A stretch of 64,000 nucleotides of DNA from Synechococcus sp. CBW1004. GTDB taxonomy: Bacteria; Cyanobacteriota; Cyanobacteriia; PCC-6307; Cyanobiaceae. This document shows, one piece after another, positions 9,349 through 17,932 of the stretch. The notes below the pieces were generated by a model. It worked only from the letters and a program-made list of their open reading frames with translations. It was not told where the DNA came from and made no database searches. The stretch is taken from contig NZ_CP060397.1 of NCBI RefSeq assembly GCF_015840715.1, forward strand, positions 620,001 through 684,000, in the 5' to 3' direction. A program made the translations under genes and the position numbers. Position 1 is the stretch's first letter; the number at the start of each line of letters is the position of its first letter.

Positions 9349-10323
9349 ATGACATCACCCGTGGCCCCGCGCCCGATGCGGCCTCGTTCCCGTCAACCCT
9401 TTTCCGCTGCAGTCGGGCTGGCCATGCTGGTGGGCCTCGGCACCGGCCTGGTGCTGGCCCGGCCCCTGGCCGGTCTGCTCAGCGAGCCGGAGGGCAAGGA
9501 TCAGTTCTCGCTCTCCAATCCCTTCTCCGCCTGGGGGCAGGGCATCGGTCGCCAGAACCTGCTGGTCCTCGGAACCGACGTGGGCGGTGGCAACACCGAC
9601 GTGATCGCCGTGGTGCATGTCGCCGACGGTGTCACCAAGGTCACCCAGATTCCGCGCGACACCTACGTGGAGGATCCCCGCTTCGGGCCGGTGAAGATCA
9701 ACGCTCTCTACAGCCTCGGTGGCGTTGACACCATCAAGGCGGAGCTCTCCACCCAGCTGAATCGATCGATCAAGCACCATCTGGTCGTCAATCTCGCCTC
9801 GATCCGGCGTATGGCTGATCAGCTGGGCGGCATCGAGGTGGATGTTCCGAAGCGGATGTTCTACGTCGATCGCAGCCAGGGGCTGTCCATCGACCTGCAA
9901 CCCGGGGTCCAGACCCTGCGCGGGCGCGACCTGGAGGGCTTCCTGCGCTTCCGCCATGACGAGACCGGAGATCTCGGCCGCATGGAACGTCAGCAGCTGG
10001 CGCTCAAATCCCTGTTCCGCAAGCTCTCCGAGCCCCAGAACCTGGTCCGCCTGCCCGCCCTGCTGCTGGCGAACGGCAAGGACATCCAGACCGACCTCGG
10101 TCCGATGGAGCTCGGTGGGCTGATCACCAGCATGGGCGGCACCACCCTCAAGGCCCAGCGTCTGGATGGACGCCCCTTCGATCAGGGTGGCGTCAGCTAC
10201 TGGGATGCCGACTGGGCCAGTGCTGATGAACCCCGGGGCAACGAGGCGGCTGAGGAGTCCTCCGCTGCCTCCCCTCCCGGCGGTTCCGGAGACGGCGAGC
10301 GTCCTCATCGCTTCCTTTTCTGA
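9349..10323 (+). CDS. LytR-CpsA-Psr (LCP) family cell-wall ligase
   Basis: 324 residues. An N-terminal membrane anchor (AVGLAMLVGLGTGLVLA) is followed by the LCP domain: LVLGTD, DVIAVVHV, TQIPRDTYV (the conserved Arg-Asp pair), KINALYSLGG, LGGIEVDV and FLRFRHDETGDLGRMERQQ. LCP enzymes transfer polyprenyl-pyrophosphate-linked glycans to peptidoglycan on the outer face of the membrane; in cyanobacteria the likely role is attaching wall-linked polysaccharide. The 3' end overlaps the convergent MgtC-like gene by 19 bp. Confidence 0.9.
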   Translation: MTSPVAPRPMRPRSRQPFSAAVGLAMLVGLGTGLVLARPLAGLLSEPEGKDQFSLSNPFSAWGQGIGRQNLLVLGTDVGGGNTDVIAVVHVADGVTKVTQIPRDTYVEDPRFGPVKINALYSLGGVDTIKAELSTQLNRSIKHHLVVNLASIRRMADQLGGIEVDVPKRMFYVDRSQGLSIDLQPGVQTLRGRDLEGFLRFRHDETGDLGRMERQQLALKSLFRKLSEPQNLVRLPALLLANGKDIQTDLGPMELGGLITSMGGTTLKAQRLDGRPFDQGGVSYWDADWASADEPRGNEAAEESSAASPPGGSGDGERPHRFLF

Positions 10324-10844
10324 GCCGCGTGCTTCTCGCCCCGGTGCAGGTTGTCAGGATCCTCCTCGGGGACCATTGGCCTGCTCGCCGATTCGGAACC
10401 ATTGCCGTTTCCCTCGTCGCCGTTGCTGCGATCCGAGAGGGTGATCAGGGCCAGCAGCAGGGCCAGCAGCGCCAGCAACGGGCTGGAGGCGGCCACCGTC
10501 ACACCCAGGGCGGCGGTGAACCAGATCGAGGCGGCGCTGCTGAGTCCCTTCACCTCCGGTTTGCCGTTGTGGCGCGAAGGACGGGGGGTGAGGATCTCGC
10601 CGGCGCCCAGAAAGCCCACCCCGGTTGCCACCCCCTGGATGACGCGGCTGCGGGCCTGAGGATCGGATCCGGCCGCCATCACCATCAGGGCGGCGCTGAG
10701 TCCCACCAGCACATGCACGCGCAGCCGGTTGGGATGGGGCGTCGCGCCGTGATGGGCACGGTTGATCCCCACCGCCATCCCGCAGAGCACCGCCAGGCCC
10801 ATGCGCAGCAGCGCTTCGATGTCGGGAGTGAGCTGCAGGATCAT
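10305..10844 (-). CDS. MgtC/SapB family membrane protein
   Basis: 179 residues from the ATG at 10844; a GTG at 10862 is an alternative, and the longer open frame upstream to 11087 is Pro/His/Ser-rich and non-conserved. Membrane segments carry the MgtC signature: LLRMGLAVLCGMAVGINR, LRVHVLVGLSAALMVMA, VATGVGFLGAGEIL and KGLSSAASIWFTAALG. MgtC-like proteins are linked to Mg2+ homeostasis and ATP-synthase control; many family members lack a proven function. A charged tail (NGDEGNGNGSESAS) replaces the soluble domain of larger relatives. It is transcribed away from the FUSC cassette at 11032. Confidence 0.88.
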   Translation of the reverse strand: MILQLTPDIEALLRMGLAVLCGMAVGINRAHHGATPHPNRLRVHVLVGLSAALMVMAAGSDPQARSRVIQGVATGVGFLGAGEILTPRPSRHNGKPEVKGLSSAASIWFTAALGVTVAASSPLLALLALLLALITLSDRSNGDEGNGNGSESASRPMVPEEDPDNLHRGEKHAAQKRKR

Positions 10845-11031
10845 GGAGGAGATGGCGACCACAGGACCACCCGAAGACCGGGGATGCCGGGGTAGCGGCC
10901 CGGTTGGCCCGGGCGGTGAGCCGTTCCAGGGATGGCTGCCATCGTGACAACAGCTGGCATCGTGGCAAGTCCGGGGCGGCGGCGCTTTGCTGGCGTGGCC
11001 CGGCCAACGATCGGCTACGGAAGGCGCTGAA

Positions 11032-11988
11032 GTGACTGCCGATCTGCTGCGCAACACGCTCAAGCTGGCCACTGCCGCCTTCCTCACTGCCGCGATCGCG
11101 GTCTGGAGCGAGCGGATCGCCTACGTCTGGTACCCCCTGCTGGCGGTGATCATTGTCGTGGATGACAACGACGATCACACCCTGGAGGCCGCCACCGGCC
11201 GGATCATGGGCACCGTGCTGGGTGGCCTGATCACCTTCCTGGTCCATACCGTCCTCAGCGGTTGGATCGGGGTGCTGGTGTCGATGCTGCTGATGGTTCC
11301 GGTGCTGCAGTTGCTCGGTTGGCAGAGCGCCCTGGGAACGGCGGGCATCACCAGCATCATGTTTCTGATGATCCCCACCCACGTCGCGCTGAACTGGGAC
11401 TACGTGTTCAACCGTGGTCTCGATACGGTCGTGGGCTGCCTCGTCGGGATCGGGGTGGGGTTGCTGTTCTGGCCACGCAACGCCCGGTCGCAGATGGAAC
11501 AGGCGGATGGGCACCTGCGCCGCCAGATCGCCGACCAGCTGCAGCGCTACCGCGACTGGCTGGAGCGGGGCCACAGCCGGCCGGCTCCCCTCGATCCGGC
11601 GCCACTGACCAGTGATCTGCAGCGGCTGGAGCAACTGCTGGCCCAGGAGCAGGCTGGGCCCCGCCGCCATGCGCTGCAGCAGGGCCGCTGGGAGCAGCGG
11701 TTGCGGCTGTGGCAGCTGACGCACTTTCACTGGGTGGCCTGGGAACGGCTTCTGGCGGAGCTGCCTGAGGAGGAGATTGCGGCGTCTGAGCCGTTGCGCC
11801 AGGTCGTGCTGACCCTCGGGCAGCAGCTGCTGGGTGAGCCTCGGCCGCCGCCGCCGCGGCAGCCACAGCAGTGGCGCCAGCTGGCCGCCGGGCGTCAGTT
11901 GCCGCTGCTGCCCCTTCTGGCGCTGGCTGAGGAGTGGCGGCCGCTGCATGCCTGCCTGGGCGGACTACACCGCACCGCCACGACGTGA
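11032..11988 (+). CDS. FUSC-type exporter, first half (cassette A)
   Basis: 318 residues from GTG 11032. Five to six membrane segments in the first ~165 residues (for example KLATAAFLTAAIAV, YPLLAVIIVVDDNDD, LLMVPVLQLLG) end at GLLFWPRN, followed by a helical cytoplasmic tail. This is the layout of one half of a FUSC/AaeB-like aromatic acid or drug exporter. The stop overlaps the GTG of the next gene (GTGA), so the two halves should be made together and probably form one transporter. A paralogous two-gene cassette lies at 16898-18966. Confidence 0.75.
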   Translation: MTADLLRNTLKLATAAFLTAAIAVWSERIAYVWYPLLAVIIVVDDNDDHTLEAATGRIMGTVLGGLITFLVHTVLSGWIGVLVSMLLMVPVLQLLGWQSALGTAGITSIMFLMIPTHVALNWDYVFNRGLDTVVGCLVGIGVGLLFWPRNARSQMEQADGHLRRQIADQLQRYRDWLERGHSRPAPLDPAPLTSDLQRLEQLLAQEQAGPRRHALQQGRWEQRLRLWQLTHFHWVAWERLLAELPEEEIAASEPLRQVVLTLGQQLLGEPRPPPPRQPQQWRQLAAGRQLPLLPLLALAEEWRPLHACLGGLHRTATT

Positions 11989-13112
11989 TCAACCGCACCG
12001 CCCTGCGCACCGCCGTCACCACCGGCCTGGCGAATGCCTTCGCCAGCCTGTCGGGGGTGCAGGACAGCCAGTACGCGCCGCTGGCGGTTCTGTCAGTGGC
12101 CACGGGGAGCTACGGGGGCGCCCTGCAGCTCGGCCGCCAGCGCCTGCTCGGCACGGCCCTGGGCGCGGCGTTGTTGCTGGTGGGCTACGAGGGACTCAAG
12201 GAGCTGCCGCTGCCGCTCGGGCTTGCCATCACCCTCGGCGGCTTGCGGCTGCTGGGAGGCCTGCTGCAGCTGAAGGTGGGCTACAAGGTTGGCGGCATGA
12301 TCATCGTGATGGGCTGGCTGGTGCATGAGGGCAGCCTGGCCAGCTGGCTGCCGCTGCGCTTCTTCTGGATGGCCTTCGGGGTGCTGTTCACCCTGCTCAG
12401 CCTGCGGCTGTTCTGGCCGGCTCGCGGCCGCGACCAGATCTTCTCGGCCTACGCCAATCTGCTGGCCCAGCTGCAGCTGGCGTTGTGTCAGCTGGCGGAT
12501 GGGCTCCTGGCGGATGACCTCCAGGCCGGGAGCATGGAGGGCGAAGGCCCGCCGCTGCGGGTCGCTTCTGCAGGCGAGGATGCCCAACGGGCCCACCCGG
12601 TGCGCTCCCGGGCCCTCCAAAGGCAGTTGCAGGCGGCGCGGAGCCTCAGGCCGATCCTGCTGCAGGAACTGGGGACGCGGCCCGGCCGCCATCCCGCTGC
12701 CCTGCTGCTCGCCAAGCTGGACGCCACGGCGTCGCGGCTGGTGACCCTGGTGCGTGCCATGGAGCGCTCCGCTCCCGCCCCGTTGCCCCCGGCGCTGCTG
12801 CAGCCTCTCCATCGCGCCGAAAGCGACCTTCTCCGTGCCATGGCCGCGCAGCTGCAACTGTGGGAGCAGCGCATCCGCAGCCGGTCGCCTCACCATCACG
12901 GCGGCCTCGGCCTCCCCGAGCCGCCCCTGCAGGGGATGCGGCTGCCCAGCAGCTGGCAGCAGGTGGATCAACGCCTCAATGACCCGGCTCTCGACAGTGC
13001 CGGCAGCGAACGGCTGGAGCGCGTCGCCGTGCGCCTTTCGCTCTGCCGCCAGGCCGAGCGGGCCATCCGCGATGGCGAAGCCAGCTGGCGCATCATTCTC
13101 CAGCGACCCTGA
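11985..13112 (+). CDS. FUSC-type exporter, second half (cassette A)
   Basis: 375 residues from GTG 11985, overlapping the previous stop. The membrane part opens with TALRTAVTTGLANAFASLSG, contains YAPLAVLSVATGSYGGALQL and GRQRLLGTALGAALLL, and ends at LRLFWPARGR; a long Leu/Gln-rich helical tail follows. The same order of motifs (SLAVLTVTVGSYGNTLEL, GRQRLIGTLIGG, LRLFWPSRAR) is found in the gene at 17929, showing common descent. The role is inferred from fold: efflux of small organic acids or drugs across the inner membrane. Confidence 0.75.
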   Translation: MINRTALRTAVTTGLANAFASLSGVQDSQYAPLAVLSVATGSYGGALQLGRQRLLGTALGAALLLVGYEGLKELPLPLGLAITLGGLRLLGGLLQLKVGYKVGGMIIVMGWLVHEGSLASWLPLRFFWMAFGVLFTLLSLRLFWPARGRDQIFSAYANLLAQLQLALCQLADGLLADDLQAGSMEGEGPPLRVASAGEDAQRAHPVRSRALQRQLQAARSLRPILLQELGTRPGRHPAALLLAKLDATASRLVTLVRAMERSAPAPLPPALLQPLHRAESDLLRAMAAQLQLWEQRIRSRSPHHHGGLGLPEPPLQGMRLPSSWQQVDQRLNDPALDSAGSERLERVAVRLSLCRQAERAIRDGEASWRIILQRP

Positions 13113-13222
13113 TTGGAAGGCCGAAGGCGAACAGTCCTTCCTGACTGCCGCGGATCCGCGCTCCGCCACTTTGGGCCTTCACTGGCTTCCGCTGGCAGCT
13201 GTCTGGCGTCAACGATGGTGCT

Positions 13223-14332
13223 TCACCGCCCCCCATCGCTGTGAATCTCCTGCGCCAGGGCTTCCGCCAGGGCCGGCAGGCTCGAGAAGGCGCCACTGGC
13301 TCCGGCCAGCACCCACAGCCCCGCTGCCACCCTCGCGCTCATGGGACATCCATCGCTGCAGTAACTCACCGGTATGAGCTGGAAGCGTCCCCGCGACGCC
13401 AGGGCGGGATCCAGCCGCGCCAGCTCCTGGCGCAGCAGGCGCTCCAGCCAGGGTGCATCGGGTTCGCCCTCGTCACCACCGAGGGCATCGCCGGGTGGCA
13501 ACCAGCTGATCTGCCCGGCCAGCAGCCCGTTCCCCCACGGAGCCAGTCCCACGTCCACCACCCAGCGCCGGCCGCCGTGGGCGTGCCCCAGCCGTTCCAG
13601 GCCCGGCCGCTGCAGGTGGCGCGGAAACACCAGCCAGCCGCGCTGAACCGCCCTCAGCCAGGGACCCTCACCCTGCCGGTGCCTCTCCACCAGCACCCCC
13701 GCCCAGCTGCAGCGCAGCCGATCGGTCAGGGCGGGCCAGAGACCGCGAGAGGCCGCGCCGGCCGCCAGCAGCACCCGCCGCCGTTCCAGCCTGCTGCCGT
13801 CCCGCAGTTGCAGAGACCAGCCTTTGCCTCGGGATTCCAGCCTGCGGACCGGTTGCTCCCGTCGCTGGACCCTCGCCCGCCTCAGCGCTCCAGGCAGTGC
13901 CTCCGCCAGAGCCACCGTGTCGACGCGTGAGAAGGGAAGCGGCACCGGCAGGGGTGGCAGTCGCGCCAGGAGGCCATCCAGCGGCCGATCCCCCATCCGT
14001 GCCATCCAGGTCCGGTGATCCCGAGCCCCGGGAGCCGAACCGGGCCTGGGTGCCAGCCCGTGGGTGACCACGGCGCTGGTGTGCCATCCCAGGGGGCCAT
14101 GGAAGGCCTCCAGCTCCCGCCAGCGCTCCGCGGCAGCAACCCCGGCCACGGCTCCGTAGCTGAGCGCGGTGGCTGCCGGCAGGTCATCGGTGCTACACGG
14201 CGGCCCGATGAGTTCAACGGCCATGCCGCGTCGGGCCAGGGCCAGGGCCGACAGGGACCCCGCCAGACCGGCCCCGATCACCGCCACCGGGACGGAATCC
14301 GGAACCGGGGCCGGATCGCCGGAGGCCGCCAT
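13223..14332 (-). CDS. FAD-dependent oxidoreductase (DAO-like)
   Basis: 369 residues. The N-terminal Rossmann motif VAVIGAGLAGSLSALALARRG with a following acidic VEL binds FAD; RRVLLAAGAASRGLWP and a C-terminal GLWVLAGASGAFSSLPALAE complete the glycine/D-amino-acid oxidase-like fold. The substrate is unknown. It begins 11 bp after psbP on the same strand, so they form an operon; conserved linkage to a photosystem lipoprotein would hint at a plastid-type pigment or cofactor role, but that is speculation. Confidence 0.8.
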   Translation of the reverse strand: MAASGDPAPVPDSVPVAVIGAGLAGSLSALALARRGMAVELIGPPCSTDDLPAATALSYGAVAGVAAAERWRELEAFHGPLGWHTSAVVTHGLAPRPGSAPGARDHRTWMARMGDRPLDGLLARLPPLPVPLPFSRVDTVALAEALPGALRRARVQRREQPVRRLESRGKGWSLQLRDGSRLERRRVLLAAGAASRGLWPALTDRLRCSWAGVLVERHRQGEGPWLRAVQRGWLVFPRHLQRPGLERLGHAHGGRRWVVDVGLAPWGNGLLAGQISWLPPGDALGGDEGEPDAPWLERLLRQELARLDPALASRGRFQLIPVSYCSDGCPMSARVAAGLWVLAGASGAFSSLPALAEALAQEIHSDGGR

Positions 14333-14343
14333 CAGCGCCTTCC

Positions 14344-14928
14344 TCAGATCTGAAGGGTGAACGAGGTGATCACCCGCTCGAACAGCTCCTGCACCTTGGG
14401 CCAGCGCACCTCGTTGGTGCTGGCGGCGAAGGTGTAAAGCCGGCCGCGGTCACTCACCACCGTGGCCAGTTCGTGGCGATCACGGTCCGCCAGATGCACG
14501 GCGTATTCCAGGTCATAGAAGATGTGGCCGCCCTGCTCCCGTTCGCGCGCCTCCACCAGTTCGGCGGAACGGCCGCTGCCCTCCGGGGCGATCACCACCC
14601 GCCGCAGCGTCTCGCCCACCGCGACGGCGCTGCCGAGGTTCTCGACATCGCGATCGGGCTTCACCTCGGAGATCACCAGGCTCAGTGTCTCGTCGCTGTT
14701 GATCAGGTCGTGGAACACCACCTGGGGCCCGTTGCTCACCTGCACGCGCGTCCAGCCGGTGGGATAGAGGAAGGCGTAGCGGCCATCGGGGCTGCTGAAG
14801 GAATTGAGGCCCGCGGCGGCGGCGCTGCAGGCCCCCAGCCCCACTGCCAGGACGCAGAGCAGGACCAGACTGAACAGCAGGCGCGGCAGCCGGCTCCAGG
14901 AGGCATTGAGGCGTGCGGCGAGACCCAT
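14344..14928 (-). CDS. psbP: CyanoP, PsbP-like photosystem II lipoprotein
   Basis: 194 residues from the ATG at 14928. A signal peptide ends in a lipobox (AVGLGAC, Cys34), so the protein is a lipoprotein on the lumenal face. The PsbP fold is clear: GLNSFSSPDGRYAFLYPTGW, VVFHDLINSDETLSLVISEV, LGSAVAVGETLRR, IFYDLEYAV and LYTFAASTNEVRWPKV. CyanoP assists photosystem II assembly in cyanobacteria. Divergent from the TolC-like gene with about 200 bp between starts. Confidence 0.93.
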   Translation of the reverse strand: MGLAARLNASWSRLPRLLFSLVLLCVLAVGLGACSAAAAGLNSFSSPDGRYAFLYPTGWTRVQVSNGPQVVFHDLINSDETLSLVISEVKPDRDVENLGSAVAVGETLRRVVIAPEGSGRSAELVEAREREQGGHIFYDLEYAVHLADRDRHELATVVSDRGRLYTFAASTNEVRWPKVQELFERVITSFTLQI

Positions 14929-15131
14929 GGCGGCGCGTCGGATGGGCCGCATTCTCCCCCGGCCGCGGACCCACCCGTCGGGAGGACCTCGCGGCCTGTC
15001 CGGTTCCGGGCAGTCCAGGGTGGGGTTCCGCTCTGTCCGGGGTTCTGCCTGACGTGAGGCTGCCCAGCGGCCGGAGCGGATGGTTGCCGCATTCGGCAGA
15101 CTGGGCCGCGTCAGGCGCCCGCCCCCACTCC

Positions 15132-16883
15132 TTGGCTCTACGGACTCGCGCTCTGACTCTGGCCCTGGCCGGCCTGCTGCCCGTGCACGGTGCGCTGGCC
15201 GCACCGCTCCCATCAGCGTCTCCCGGCAGGCTGAGCACCACGACCACGGAATCGCTGGAACGCAGCTGGCAGCGCCTCGATGCGGAGCTGCGTGCCCTCG
15301 ATCAGCTGTTACCCAGCGAACCGGAGCCGGTGGTGCGCGACGTGCTCAGTGTTCCGGAGCTGCCGCCCAACCTGATCCGGGCCAATCAACCTGCGGCGGG
15401 TCCGATCCAACCGGCGCAGACCGATCCCGCCCCCCCGCTGGCTCTGCCTGGTGCGCAGCAGCTCCAGGCGGGCGGCATCGCCGGTGTGAGCCTGGAGCAG
15501 GCGCTCGCCATCGCCTTCTCCAACAGCGCCGGCCTGCAGGCCCAGCGTGAGCAGGTGGCGGCGTCCCTGGCGACGCTGCAGGCCGCCATGGGCTCCTACT
15601 GGCCCCGGATCACCGCCTTCGCCGGCGGCGGCTACGAGCGCAGCCGCAGCATCACCACCTCCCTGGCCGGCAACAACACCCTCGGCTTCGGCCCCAATTT
15701 CGATCCACCCAACGGCGCCTTCTATGTGCCGGAGGGGGGCTACGCGACGCTCACCGAAGGCAGTGCCACTTTCGAGGGCGGGGTCCAGCTGGATTACGCC
15801 CTGCTCGACTTCGCCCGCACCCCGAAGGTGCGCGCCGCCCGGGCAACGCTCGCGCAGCAGCGCAACCTCTACGCCAATCAGTTGCGCAGCCTGCAGCTGC
15901 AGGTGAGCGAGGCCTACTACCAGCTGCAGCAGAGCGAGCAGCTGGTGCGCGTCTACGACGCCAACCTGCGCAACGATCTGGTGATCCTGCGCGACAGCCT
16001 TGACCTCAAGCAGGCCGGCCTGGTGCCGCGGCTGGATGTGCTGCGGCGCCGGGCCATCCAGGCTGCCGACGAGGAGAGCCTGATTCAGGCGATGGCCGAC
16101 CGGGCCGTCGCCCGGCGCCAGCTGGCCCAGCTGCTCAACCTGCCGCCTGAGGTCACCCCCAGCGCCAGCGATCCGATCGTGGTGCAGCCCCGCTGGCCCC
16201 TCGATCTGGAGGCCAGCCTGCTGGCCGCCTACCGCGGCAACCCGGAACTGGAGGCGATCCTGGCCACCCGTTCGGCTCTGGCGGAGCAGAAGCAGGCCAC
16301 CGCGGCCGCGCTCCTGCCGAAGTTGTCCCTCTTCGCCAATGCCGGAGGCAACAGCAACCAGACGAGCCTGGGCAACTTCGAGATCGGTGGCGGAGGCTGC
16401 TGCGGCGCCACGGCCCTCCCCCTGAGCAGTGGCAACGGCTGGGACTGGTCGGTGGGCCTGACCTTCACCTGGCTGCTCTTCGATGCCGGCACCACCGCCG
16501 CCGAGGCCAGGGCGCTTTCCAGGCGGGAGGCGGCCGTGGCCCAGCAGTACGCCGCCAGCCGCAACGACATCCGCCTGCGCCTCGAGCGGGCCTTCTTCAA
16601 TCACGAGGCCAGCCTCGCGAAGCTCAGTTCCGCCCGCCGCGGCGTGGCGGCCTCCCTGGAGGCCTTCCGCGATGTGCGCCTGCGCTATCAGAGCGGGCTC
16701 TCAAGCGAGGTGGATCTCTCGATCACCCAGGATCGCCTGATCAGCAGCCTGGTGCAGCGTCTCAACGCCACGGTGAACGTCAATGTGACGTATGCGCGCT
16801 TGTTGCGTGAGCTCCTGCCGATGCCCAGGGATCCCAGCCAGCCGCTGGTGCCCCAGCTGCAGCTCAGCGGCACCGCCCCTTGA
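15132..16883 (+). CDS. TolC-family outer-membrane efflux channel
   Basis: 583 residues if started at TTG 15132, which gives a clean signal peptide (LALRTRALTLALAGLLPVHG, cleavage after ALA). GTG 15054 is an alternative; the frame stays open to 14913 but that part is Pro/Arg-rich. Two OEP repeats are present: GVSLEQALAIAFSNSAGLQA with AMGSYWPRITAFAGGGYERS, and PLDLEASLLAAYRGNPELEA with LLPKLSLFANAGGNS. A long Pro/Ala-rich N-terminal linker precedes them. It is followed 14 bp later by FUSC cassette B and is the probable outer-membrane exit for it. Confidence 0.88.
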   Translation: MALRTRALTLALAGLLPVHGALAAPLPSASPGRLSTTTTESLERSWQRLDAELRALDQLLPSEPEPVVRDVLSVPELPPNLIRANQPAAGPIQPAQTDPAPPLALPGAQQLQAGGIAGVSLEQALAIAFSNSAGLQAQREQVAASLATLQAAMGSYWPRITAFAGGGYERSRSITTSLAGNNTLGFGPNFDPPNGAFYVPEGGYATLTEGSATFEGGVQLDYALLDFARTPKVRAARATLAQQRNLYANQLRSLQLQVSEAYYQLQQSEQLVRVYDANLRNDLVILRDSLDLKQAGLVPRLDVLRRRAIQAADEESLIQAMADRAVARRQLAQLLNLPPEVTPSASDPIVVQPRWPLDLEASLLAAYRGNPELEAILATRSALAEQKQATAAALLPKLSLFANAGGNSNQTSLGNFEIGGGGCCGATALPLSSGNGWDWSVGLTFTWLLFDAGTTAAEARALSRREAAVAQQYAASRNDIRLRLERAFFNHEASLAKLSSARRGVAASLEAFRDVRLRYQSGLSSEVDLSITQDRLISSLVQRLNATVNVNVTYARLLRELLPMPRDPSQPLVPQLQLSGTAP

Positions 16884-16897
16884 GCGGCAGCGGCACG

Positions 16898-17932
16898 ATG
16901 GTGTCCCGTTCGCTGACGCTCAGCCCGCTCTGGCGCAATGCGCTGCGGCTGTGGCTGGCGTCCACCCTGGCGATCGGAATCATGCTCTGGTGCGGCCAGA
17001 CCAGCCAGCTGGGCTGGGCGCTGGTCCTGGCGGTGATCTTCATCAACGAGAACGACATCTCGCCCCTGCGCAGCATCGGGCAGTTGCTCGCCGCAGCCAT
17101 GGTGGGCCTCCTCACGGGGCTGGTGGTGCATCACATCGCCACCGGCTGGCTGATGCTGGCCATCGGGATGCTGCTCGCCGGAGTCCTGGTGCGGGCCCTC
17201 GGGCTGCTCAAGGGCCTGTCGATGGGCTATCTGATGAGCTGGGCGATCGGCACCACTCCCGCAACCGCGAGCTTCTCCTGGACCCTGGCTTACGAGCTGG
17301 GACTGGCCGTGGTGGTGGGTACCCTGTGCTCCCAGGTCGCCACCTGGGTGTTCTGGCCCCGCTCCCCCCTGCGCCAGCTGCCTGAGCTGGAGCGCGGTCT
17401 CGCCGCCCAGCTGCTCGATCAGATCCGCCTGGTGGATCGCTGGCTGCGCGAGGGTGGTCCTCCCCCTGCCTCCCTCCGCTCCCGCCAGCTCCTGCCCCAG
17501 ATCCAGCAGCTGCAGCAGCTGCGCAGTGCCGCCCATCCAGTGACGTCCCCCCGTCAGAAGGTGCGGCTGCTGCGGCGCTGGGCCCAGGCCGGCGACCTCT
17601 GGCGCCAGCTGCTGCGCCAGTGGCTGCTGCTCGAGCCCATGCTGCTGCTGTTGCCCGCGCCGCTCCCCCCGTCCCAGCCTCGCCTGCTGCTGCTCGGGCG
17701 TCTGGAGCTCCTTCAGGCGAGGTTGCAGGGCGATGCAACGGCCCCGCAGGCTCTGAGCCCCGTCGCTCCCTCCGCTCCCGCCTCGGCATGGATCGCGGAA
17801 GCCGATCATCTGCAGGTGTCACCCCCGCTCCTGCTCGCCCTCGCGGCGCAGAGCCAGGAGTTGGAACAGTTGCTACGTGGCCGCACACTCTGTCGTCGCG
17901 GCCTCGAGCGCCTGCTTGGCGCAGAGCCATGA
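16898..17932 (+). CDS. FUSC-type exporter, first half (cassette B)
   Basis: 344 residues from ATG 16898 (a TTG at 16880 overlaps the tolC stop). Membrane segments SPLWRNALRLWLASTLAIGI, WALVLAVIFINENDISPL, HHIATGWLMLAIGMLLAGVL and VVVGTLCSQVATWVFWPRSP parallel the first gene of cassette A (YPLLAVIIVVDDNDD, LLFWPRN). A long Leu-rich helical tail follows. The ATGA overlap at 17929 couples it to the second half. Likely the inner-membrane pump working with the upstream TolC. Confidence 0.78.
   Translation: MVSRSLTLSPLWRNALRLWLASTLAIGIMLWCGQTSQLGWALVLAVIFINENDISPLRSIGQLLAAAMVGLLTGLVVHHIATGWLMLAIGMLLAGVLVRALGLLKGLSMGYLMSWAIGTTPATASFSWTLAYELGLAVVVGTLCSQVATWVFWPRSPLRQLPELERGLAAQLLDQIRLVDRWLREGGPPPASLRSRQLLPQIQQLQQLRSAAHPVTSPRQKVRLLRRWAQAGDLWRQLLRQWLLLEPMLLLLPAPLPPSQPRLLLLGRLELLQARLQGDATAPQALSPVAPSAPASAWIAEADHLQVSPPLLLALAAQSQELEQLLRGRTLCRRGLERLLGAEP

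Noticed and set aside
10354-11949. 531-residue open frame on the minus strand
   Set aside because: It spans the antisense strand of the FUSC gene and part of MgtC in the wrong frame; the sequence is Gln/Pro/Arg-rich and without motifs, a typical high-GC shadow.
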